Source: Verrucomicrobia bacterium UBA3750 (GTDB lineage Bacteria; Verrucomicrobiota; Kiritimatiellia; RFP12; UBA1067). Taken from it: DNA of 5,106 nucleotides. The stretch covers positions 1-5,106 of the forward strand of contig DFGM01000170.1 of the NCBI GenBank assembly GCA_002371755.1. Direction: 5' to 3'. Each line of letters starts with the position of its first letter. Within the stretch, counting starts at the first letter, position 1. Made by a program: the position numbers and the translations under genes. The notes under the pieces are model-generated. The model was not told the origin of the DNA. It saw only the letters and a list, made by a program, of their open reading frames with translations, and did no database searches. This document shows, one piece after another, positions 1 to 5,106 of this stretch.

Positions 1-1
1 C

Positions 2-1288
2 TTCGTCACGAACTGCACGGTCACGATCAAAGGCTGGGACTACAAGGTCAACATGGACGGCAAGTCGGGCTTCGGAACTGAGATCCACGTCAGCGACCCG
101 GGCTGGCTCCTGAAGGCTTCCGGTCGCAAGGGCAGCGAGTTCGCCGACGACGCGACGCGCTACGGGCATCTCGACGAGGTCTGCCCGAACGGGCTCAAGC
201 TCTGGCAGAACTACGTGATCAACCGCACCAACCTTACGAAGCGGCTTGTCGCGACCATCATGCAGCGCGGCTCGCGCGTCGGGCAGAATGCGTTCGCCGT
301 CCACTTCCCGGGTGTCGAGGTTCTTCAGAATACCGGGCTCGCCACCCGCTATCGCCTGGACAAGAGGCTGAAGGGCGAGAGCGAGTTCACGACGGGCGAG
401 TTGACGGATAAGTACGAGACGAGTGTGTCGCTGGGCCCCGCCGATCCGACCGGACTCTACGTGTTCAACATTGTCCTTACTCCTACGAACAATGTGGAGA
501 CGGGCGAAGCGATGTACGGCGGCGGCGAGTCGGTGCTTGCTTCATGCACCACGGTGGGCGTCATCCGCGTGGCTAGCGTGCTCACGAACACCGTAGTCGC
601 GGTGCCGTGGCGCTCGATGGCGCTTGATACGACGAACATGATCGACATCGCCGTCTCGGACATGGTCAACCCGAACGGAGTGACCGGTGGAGATATGATT
701 TTGCATTACCACGCCAAGGAGCGCGTGTTCAGCGCCTGGACTCGTTCGGAAACGACCGCGGGCTGGGATGCGCGCGCGACGGTGACGAAAAAGGGCGTGC
801 GCCTGAAGGAAGCCGAGAGCGAGGAAATTTCTCCCGGCAATGCGTTCTGGCTCGTCCGGCATGCGCCGGGCACCGTGGGCGCGACGAACTACATCTATCT
901 CGTCGGGCGCTACACCGGTGAAAGCTACGCAATGCCGGTCGAAGGCGGCACCAAGGCCGCCCCCGGCAATACACTCCTTGCCAACCCGACGATGTTCGAC
1001 ATCGACCTCAACAGCCTCGTTTTCGTAGATGGCGATGGCAACGCCGCCGAGCCTGCGCAGGACGACCGTATCGTCACGCAGAACATCTCCGGCACACAGA
1101 CCATCCACTACCGCAGCAAGAAGACGCCTTCAAAGTGGCTGCACAACGAGACGAAGAAGGTGGGCGGCCGCATCAAGAATGTTCCTGTCGAAGGCGGCGC
1201 AATCCCCGCCGGCACAGGCTTCTGGTATGTCCGCACCGCCGAGGCGGCTCTCAACATCAAATTCCCCGCTGCGGACAAGGAAATGTAG
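2..1288 (+). CDS. Secreted/surface protein with duplicated C-terminal module (5' end missing)
   Basis: This is the 3' part of a larger gene. The frame is open from base 2 with no stop, and the first ATG (base 53) lacks a ribosome binding site and lies inside the motif GWDYKVNMDG, so it is probably internal. Numbering from that Met, residues about 35-65 hold an 'NGLKLWQNYV' segment, and 81-145 look like a beta-rich domain. Residues about 178-404 hold two related modules: W229 with FWLVR 265-269, and W361-362 region with GTGFWYVR 387-394. The composition (Thr, Gly, Val, Asn-rich, few hydrophobic runs) fits an exported beta-sandwich protein. I recall similar 'PAGTGFWYVR' endings in Kiritimatiellota and Verrucomicrobiota proteins, including the TIGR02597-type family, but this was not searched. 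There is no membrane segment, PEP-CTERM tail or LPXTG-like motif at the C-terminus, which ends in ADKEM, so the sorting route is not visible. The ligand and exact function are unknown. Confidence 0.
   Translation, partial: FVTNCTVTIKGWDYKVNMDGKSGFGTEIHVSDPGWLLKASGRKGSEFADDATRYGHLDEVCPNGLKLWQNYVINRTNLTKRLVATIMQRGSRVGQNAFAVHFPGVEVLQNTGLATRYRLDKRLKGESEFTTGELTDKYETSVSLGPADPTGLYVFNIVLTPTNNVETGEAMYGGGESVLASCTTVGVIRVASVLTNTVVAVPWRSMALDTTNMIDIAVSDMVNPNGVTGGDMILHYHAKERVFSAWTRSETTAGWDARATVTKKGVRLKEAESEEISPGNAFWLVRHAPGTVGATNYIYLVGRYTGESYAMPVEGGTKAAPGNTLLANPTMFDIDLNSLVFVDGDGNAAEPAQDDRIVTQNISGTQTIHYRSKKTPSKWLHNETKKVGGRIKNVPVEGGAIPAGTGFWYVRTAEAALNIKFPAADKEM
584..1264 (+). repeat. Two diverged copies of a ~125-135-residue protein module
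   Basis: The C-terminal half of the first gene contains two related units in tandem. Copy 1 (about 584-916) reads VAVPW, then GDMILHYH, a central Trp in FSAW, then SPGNAFWLVR. Copy 2 (about 971-1264) reads LLANP, then GTQTIHYR, a central Trp in SKW, then PAGTGFWYVR. The shared order is a hydrophobic strand with Pro, an 'xIHYx' strand, a lone Trp, a basic or charged stretch, and a Pro-Gly turn before FW-V-R. The offset is about 124 to 134 residues, depending on the landmark. The copies have diverged too far to show as a DNA repeat. The pattern suggests an old internal duplication of one beta-rich fold. Confidence 0.65.
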
Positions 1289-1314
1289 GAAGCGGGCAGA
1301 AGGACGTAGGAAGC
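1285..1314 (+). repeat. Short direct repeat GTAGGAAGC, 21-base period
   Basis: GTAGGAAGC occurs at 1285-1293 and again at 1306-1314, each followed by a purine-rich stretch (GGCAGAAGG, then AGAAAGTGG). The first copy includes the TAG stop of the upstream gene. The second lies 11 bases before the ATG of the next gene and supplies the only Shine-Dalgarno-like bases there (AGGA, AGAAAG). With just two copies it may be chance, or the remains of a purine-rich intergenic repeat. Confidence 0.45.
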
Positions 1315-1325
1315 AGAAAGTGGTT

Positions 1326-2000
1326 ATGAGCGAAAGTCGAAAGAGTCTAGATCGAACTGCGATAGTTGCGGTTCTTGCAGCAAGTTTGATGTCGGCGCAG
1401 ACGCTGTGCGCCGACAGCGGGGATGTTTTATACTGGATGGTCGATGATACTGCGACGGTTGCCGACAATGGAACAGGCGAGACGAAAAGCATAACTGCCT
1501 ACTATGATGCGGCAGCGGAGGCGGGCCAGACGCTCGCGGCTCGCGTCCGCGTCACTGGCGGCGACATTACCGGCGATACGTTTCTAGACCTTTTCGATGA
1601 AGAAGGCGAGCGCTTTTCCGGGGAGTATGGCGTGGATTTCTCGGATGGTGCGATATCGGGCTATTGGGGCGCGGGCGTTCCGACCGGCAACCAGTCGCCA
1701 TCCGGCAGTTACTCCGCAGGCTCGCCCGAGTTCGCCTTCACAATCGAACTTGGCAATGTGGAATATAATGAACTTGCGGATACGTTCTCCTGGACGACTG
1801 TCGCCGCAAGCGCGACGCAGACGTATTCCGAACTTGCGACATACATCCATGAGACGTGGGGAATGTCTGTCGACTCGCTGCATGTCTGGACTCCTGCGCA
1901 GTTCACTGCGGCTCCCGAGCCGACAAGCGGCATGCTGGGCCTTCTCGGCCTCGCCATCCTTGCACTTAGGAGAAGAATGGAGGATAGTGCAAAATGCTGA
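1326..2000 (+). CDS. Small secreted PEP-CTERM sorting-domain protein
   Basis: The product has 224 residues. The N-terminus is a signal peptide: a charged start (SESRKSLDR), a hydrophobic core at about 11-24, and likely signal peptidase I cleavage near residue 29 (TLCA before DSGD). C28 is not in a good lipobox because Leu precedes it. The mature region (30-195) is acidic and rich in Gly, Ser and Thr, starts with VLYWMVDD, and matches no enzyme I recognise. The C-terminus is a PEP-CTERM signal: PEP at 197-199, TSG, a hydrophobic helix at about 201-214, then RRR 215-217. In known systems an exosortase recognises this tail and processes the protein at the cell envelope. The start at 1326 was chosen because it yields the signal peptide; the ribosome site is weak (AGAAAG, 5 bases upstream). 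Upstream in-frame codons only overlap the previous gene. The tail is unusual in continuing seven residues (MEDSAKC) beyond the Arg cluster. The gene follows its neighbour by 37 bases and overlaps the next by 7, suggesting an operon. Confidence 0.88.
   Translation: MSESRKSLDRTAIVAVLAASLMSAQTLCADSGDVLYWMVDDTATVADNGTGETKSITAYYDAAAEAGQTLAARVRVTGGDITGDTFLDLFDEEGERFSGEYGVDFSDGAISGYWGAGVPTGNQSPSGSYSAGSPEFAFTIELGNVEYNELADTFSWTTVAASATQTYSELATYIHETWGMSVDSLHVWTPAQFTAAPEPTSGMLGLLGLAILALRRRMEDSAKC
1979..1983 (+). promoter_or_regulatory. Shine-Dalgarno GGAGG for the membrane-TPR gene, inside the upstream gene
   Basis: GGAGG lies 10 bases before the ATG at 1994, a workable spacing. It falls within the last codons of the PEP-CTERM gene, whose TGA (1998-2000) overlaps the new start in ATGCTGA. 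This fixes the start at 1994 and suggests that translation of the second gene depends partly on ribosomes finishing the first. Confidence 0.8.
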
Positions 2001-4300
2001 ATATCGCTTTGGGCATCGTGGTGGCGGTGCTTTCGTGGTATTGGCAATACGATACACCGCCGGTGGAGATGCTTGAGCCGCTTGCGGTGGCGGCACATTT
2101 GCGTCCGCCGGAAGCGCCATTTGGCAATCTCTGGCCTGCGCTGGTCGCGCCGCTCTATGCCCATGCACCGCTTACGGTGGTGCTGGCGGTGTTGCGCTGG
2201 ACGGGGCATGTCTGCCTTGGGCTGATTGCGGCAGGGGCGTTTTCTCTGTTTCGGATGCTTCTTCCCTCCGCCTTTCGCCGCGGGGAGAAGATTGCGTGGT
2301 GGCACAGGGTGGAGATGGGAGTGCTCGCGACCGTGGCGTTGCTGTTCGTGTTCTCGTGGCCAATCTGGCATGCGTTCAATTACTTCACGCCGCTCGCGCT
2401 GCAGGCGTCGCTCGCGGTTTTCGCGCTCGCGATGGCGTTTGTCTACTGCTTCTCGCGTTTGGCGGCGCCGCTCTATGCCTCCGTCGCGGCAAGTGCGCTC
2501 CTTATGGTAGATGCGCCCGCGGGCGTTTTCGTGCTAGTGGCGGTGCTTGCCATAGCAATCGCCCGCTTTTATGTGGTGCAGACTTTGCGTCCGCTGACGC
2601 TCCTCGGACAGTATGACGTCACGAGTTTCGTCAAATGGCGCGCGACGCTTGCGCTCCTGGTGGCGTTCGTTGCAGGGCTTGCCGTCGAGGTGTGGTTTTT
2701 CGTGTCATCCGGCGGACTGGAGGCGTTCGGCTGGGCGCCAGGTGAGTTGGGCATCGAGATGCTCACCGAATACGTCAAGCATGGAGGCGAGCAGCTCTCG
2801 CCTGGCGGGGTGGCCCTGTTTCTCGCCGTCGGCATCGTCCCCGCGCTCGTCGTATTCCGCTTGATACCGCGTGCTATGAAGTTGAACAGCGTCCTGTCGT
2901 ATGCGCACGGCTGGGTGTTTGCGATAGTCGGGGCGGTTGCGTTTCTGCAGCTTTCCGGCGCAAGTGTGTTTTGGTTCTGGACTTGGGGCGGCGCGGAGGG
3001 ATGCCTCGCAGACGATGTTCTCAAGGTTGTGGCGGTGTGCGCAAGCGCTCTCGCGCTCGTGTGGACTTTCGCGGTGTTCGTGTTCGCGCTCTATTTCCGC
3101 AATCTGCGCCGGATTGGTCTTGGTGCCATCGAGGATGACGGCGTCCGCGAGGCGATGATTGACGATTGGGAGCTGGAAATCAAGTTGCGCCGACGCGTGC
3201 GAGTCATACTGCTTGCCGTGCCGCTGACGTTCCTCGCGCTGACCATACCCTTCCGCAAGGGCGTTCTGGAGCGTGATATGCTCGAGTGCGTCGCGGAGGC
3301 GATTGACGAGACTGCGCGCGAGTGCGAGGGTGTCGAATACCTCTTCACGGACGGCTCGCTCGATGCCGGAGAGGAACTCGCCGCCGCGGCGGACGGACAT
3401 TCGCTCAAGGCGCTTTCGATGATGGGCGGTGCGGTCGCACCGCGAGATGTTTTCCTGCGTCTGCGCGATGCGACCAACGAGGCATATCGCGTCGTCCTGG
3501 AAAGCGGCGCGCCTGACGCTCTTCGCACGTGGGGACGCGCAGCAAAGGATGCCGCCCCCGCGTATGCCGTCCAACTCGGCTTCGAACTCTGGCAGCGCGA
3601 CAACCGCCCGGTGCCGGAGTGCTCCGGGCTTGTCGCGTCTCCAGACGGCTTCGCGGCGGACGAAAGGAAGCGCGGCATCAAGGCCGCACACGAACTCGCC
3701 GAGCACATACTCGAGGTCTATGAAGAGGGCAACCCGGACCGCATTCCCGATAGAGCCCTCAGGGACGCCTTCCTTTTCGTGCAGTGGCGCCTTGCCGTGC
3801 TGGCGCGTCACCGTGCCGATGCGTCTGATGCCGCCGGCAAACGGGATGAGGCGCTTTTAGAGACTTCAATCGCCAACGACCTCGACGGCAAAAACGACGC
3901 GCTCAACCGCATCAGGGCCGACCTCGCGTGGGGTTCGCGCCGCAGACTGGAGCGCATGACCCCGGCCGAGGGGCTGCGGCTCGGGCTCCACCGCGCCGAT
4001 TTCGCCCTCGCAAGTATGTTCGCCAGATCCGTTCTGCTCGCTTCGCCGGACGACCCCGCCGCCAATTTCGCCGTCGGCATGGACTATTTCATGCGCAAGC
4101 AGTATACACGCGCCCAGGCGCATCTTGAGGTCTGTCTCAAAGGGCGGCCGGACGACCCTGCCGTGCTGAACAACCTTGCGCAATGCCACATCCGCCGCGG
4201 CGACTTGAAGGGCGCTTTGCCTTACGCCAAACGCGCCCTCGAAATCATGCCCGACGCCCCCGAAATCCGCCGCACCTACGAACGCGTTGCCGGAAAGTGA
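1994..4300 (+). CDS. Polytopic membrane protein with C-terminal TPR domain, possibly GT-C-like
   Basis: The product has 768 residues in two halves. Residues 1-420 hold about 11 hydrophobic segments (roughly 3-17, 62-86, 103-122, 132-154, 160-172, 176-191, 215-238, 271-288, 302-322, 342-366, 401-419). Basic clusters at RRGEK 95-99, R289 to K296, RNLRR 369-373 and KLRRRVR 397-403 all fall on one side, so the N-terminus should be cytoplasmic and residues 421-768 outside. The soluble half has a motif YLFTDGSLD (449-457) and two clear TPR units at about 686-720 and 721-754, with a possible third before them. The first outside loop (18-60) carries D20, E25 and E28 with a Pro-rich stretch. Large first loops with acidic residues, plus outside TPR tails, are known in GT-C glycosyltransferases such as TMTC and DUF2723-type proteins, so a sugar-transfer role is possible but unproven. 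No exosortase active-site order is seen. Coupling to the PEP-CTERM gene suggests an envelope role. Confidence 0.85.
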   Translation: MLNIALGIVVAVLSWYWQYDTPPVEMLEPLAVAAHLRPPEAPFGNLWPALVAPLYAHAPLTVVLAVLRWTGHVCLGLIAAGAFSLFRMLLPSAFRRGEKIAWWHRVEMGVLATVALLFVFSWPIWHAFNYFTPLALQASLAVFALAMAFVYCFSRLAAPLYASVAASALLMVDAPAGVFVLVAVLAIAIARFYVVQTLRPLTLLGQYDVTSFVKWRATLALLVAFVAGLAVEVWFFVSSGGLEAFGWAPGELGIEMLTEYVKHGGEQLSPGGVALFLAVGIVPALVVFRLIPRAMKLNSVLSYAHGWVFAIVGAVAFLQLSGASVFWFWTWGGAEGCLADDVLKVVAVCASALALVWTFAVFVFALYFRNLRRIGLGAIEDDGVREAMIDDWELEIKLRRRVRVILLAVPLTFLALTIPFRKGVLERDMLECVAEAIDETARECEGVEYLFTDGSLDAGEELAAAADGHSLKALSMMGGAVAPRDVFLRLRDATNEAYRVVLESGAPDALRTWGRAAKDAAPAYAVQLGFELWQRDNRPVPECSGLVASPDGFAADERKRGIKAAHELAEHILEVYEEGNPDRIPDRALRDAFLFVQWRLAVLARHRADASDAAGKRDEALLETSIANDLDGKNDALNRIRADLAWGSRRRLERMTPAEGLRLGLHRADFALASMFARSVLLASPDDPAANFAVGMDYFMRKQYTRAQAHLEVCLKGRPDDPAVLNNLAQCHIRRGDLKGALPYAKRALEIMPDAPEIRRTYERVAGK

Positions 4301-4318
4301 TTTTCAGGCAAAAGCGCG
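4283..4318. terminator. Imperfect hairpin between convergent genes, no U-tract
   Basis: An inverted repeat spans the stop codon of the membrane-TPR gene. GAAA 4293-4296 pairs with TTTC 4302-4305, TTGCC 4287-4291 pairs with GGCAA 4307-4311 with one G-A mismatch between the two blocks, and CGCG 4283-4286 pairs with CGCG 4315-4318 across a 3-base bulge. The loop is GTGAT. It sits where transcription from both sides should end, but neither strand shows a T-run after the stem, so it is at best a non-canonical terminator or a 3'-end stabilising structure. Confidence 0.35.
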
Positions 4319-4343
4319 GATGATGGCGAGGTTGGGTGCGGCC

Positions 4344-5106
4344 TCAGAAGCGCACGGCTTTGGAGCGGTCGAGGGAAAGGACGACCTTGGCTCCGGGGGG
4401 AAACGAGGCGAAGCCGGGAATGCGTGCGACGGCGAGCACCGTGCCGCCGAAACATTTCAGGTGGACTAGCGTCTCCGGGCCCAACGGCTCCAGGAAGTCG
4501 ATTTTCGCCTCCAGTTCGCCCTCTCCGGCTTGGGAGGCCTCTCCTTCTTTTATCCTTATATGCTCCGGGCGTATGCCGAAGACGCAATCCGCCTCTAAAG
4601 TCCCTTTCGGGAAGATGTTCATAGGGGGAGTGCCGATAAAGGAGGCGACAAACTCGTTTACGGGTCTTTCGTAGAGCTCCAAGGGCGGGGCGACCTGCTG
4701 AATGCAGCCGTCTTTCATTACGACGATTCTATCGCCCATCGTCATGGCTTCGGTCTGGTCGTGCGTTACGTAAATCATGGTCGCGCCAAGGGAATTGTGG
4801 AGGCGGATGATCTCGGAGCGCATCTCGACGCGCATTTTGGCATCGAGGTTGGAGAGCGGTTCGTCGAAAAGGAATACGGCAGGTTCGCGGACTATGGCGC
4901 GGGCTAGAGCGACGCGCTGGCGCTGGCCGCCGCTCAAAGCCTTGGGAAGCCTTTTCAAATAAGGTTCAAGCCCCAGCGCATGAGCGGTGGAGGTTATGCG
5001 CCGCTCTATCTCGTCTTTGGGAAATCTACGCAATTTGAGCGCAAAAGCCATGTTTTCGCGCACATTCATATGTGGATAGAGGGCATAGTTCTGGAAGACC
5101 ATGGCG
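4344..5106 (-). CDS. Sugar ABC transporter ATP-binding protein, MalK/UgpC type (N-terminus missing)
   Basis: This is the cytoplasmic ATPase that powers an ABC importer for sugars or related solutes. The right edge cuts the gene. The ATG at 5102-5100 lies inside the family's usual AMVFQNYALYPHM Q-loop segment and is preceded by an Ala codon, so it is internal; Walker A lies beyond the window. Numbering from that Met: Q-loop Gln4, signature LSGGQ 56-60, Walker B FLFDE 77-81, D-loop SNLD 84-87, switch His115 in YVTHDQTEAM. FIGTPPMN at 155-162 marks the junction to the TOBE domain typical of MalK, MsmX and UgpC, and GIRPEH 176-181 follows. All catalytic motifs visible are intact. The 252 residues seen plus about 75-80 missing would give roughly 330, slightly short of the usual 350-370, because the C-terminal regulatory region is compact. 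Substrate cannot be read from the ATPase, and the partner permeases are not in the window. It converges on the membrane-TPR gene with 43 bases between stops. Confidence 0.95.
   Translation of the reverse strand, partial: AMVFQNYALYPHMNVRENMAFALKLRRFPKDEIERRITSTAHALGLEPYLKRLPKALSGGQRQRVALARAIVREPAVFLFDEPLSNLDAKMRVEMRSEIIRLHNSLGATMIYVTHDQTEAMTMGDRIVVMKDGCIQQVAPPLELYERPVNEFVASFIGTPPMNIFPKGTLEADCVFGIRPEHIRIKEGEASQAGEGELEAKIDFLEPLGPETLVHLKCFGGTVLAVARIPGFASFPPGAKVVLSLDRSKAVRF

Noticed and set aside
53..55. ATG at 53 as the true start of the first gene
   Set aside because: The frame is open to the window edge, upstream residues continue the same type of sequence, and there is no Shine-Dalgarno sequence in front.
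542..1108. 188-codon open frame on the - strand inside the first gene
   Set aside because: Arg/His-rich translation without motifs, antisense to a frame with clear repeated protein motifs.
1029..1325. Upstream in-frame extension of the PEP-CTERM gene to an ATG at 1029
   Set aside because: The extension overlaps the upstream gene, has an Arg/Ser/Pro-rich shadow composition, and would bury the signal peptide. The start at 1326 gives a normal export signal.
1389..1415. Lipoprotein signal at C28 of the PEP-CTERM protein
   Set aside because: The residues before the Cys (QTL) do not fit a lipobox, which needs a small residue at -1. Signal peptidase I cleavage after A29 is more likely.
2705..3811. 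Long open frame (368 codons) on the - strand inside the membrane-TPR gene
   Set aside because: The product is rich in Arg, His and Glu with no recognisable domain or membrane pattern, and lies wholly antisense to a convincing gene. GC-rich DNA gives such shadow frames.
1994..4300. Membrane-TPR protein as an exosortase
   Set aside because: There is a faint likeness around RLIPRAMKLNSVL (289-301), and an ECSG at 542-545, but the Cys, Arg and His motifs are not in the membrane-embedded order of exosortases and the protein is far longer than the core family.
5100..5102. Start codon of the ABC ATPase at the right edge
   Set aside because: This Met is the conserved one just before the Q-loop. A start here would remove Walker A, so the gene simply continues outside the window.

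Overview
The window looks like a piece of a GC-rich genome from the Planctomycetota–Verrucomicrobiota–Chlamydiota group, most likely Kiritimatiellota or a relative such as Lentisphaerota or Verrucomicrobiota. Three things point there. A small secreted protein ends in an 'APEPTSG + hydrophobic stretch + RRR' PEP-CTERM tail. A secreted-type protein ends in duplicated modules carrying 'PG..FWLVR' and 'PAGTGFWYVR' motifs that I associate from memory with surface proteins of these phyla. The genes are densely packed, with very short gaps. The assignment rests on recalled motif style, not on a database search.

Layout: four protein genes fill the window. On the + strand are (1) the 3' part of a large secreted or surface protein gene (2–1288, open at the left edge), (2) a 224-residue PEP-CTERM protein (1326–2000), and (3) a 768-residue polytopic membrane protein with a C-terminal TPR domain (1994–4300) that overlaps gene 2 by 7 bases. 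On the - strand, converging on gene 3, is (4) a MalK/UgpC-type sugar ABC transporter ATPase (4344–5106), cut by the right edge just before its Q-loop. The 43-base gap between the two converging stop codons holds part of an imperfect hairpin. No gap exceeds 300 bases. I saw no RNA gene, CRISPR array, insertion sequence or attachment site.

How the genes may work together: gene 1 has no visible membrane anchor or sorting tail in the part seen. Genes 2 and 3 look translationally coupled: the last codons of gene 2 contain a strong Shine-Dalgarno sequence for gene 3. A positive-inside reading of gene 3 gives about 11 membrane segments, with the first large loop and the TPR domain outside the cytoplasm. 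That architecture recalls GT-C glycosyltransferases with TPR tails. Pairing it with a PEP-CTERM substrate-like protein suggests, as inference only, a surface-protein export or modification unit. The ABC ATPase belongs to a separate, oppositely transcribed unit for carbohydrate uptake.
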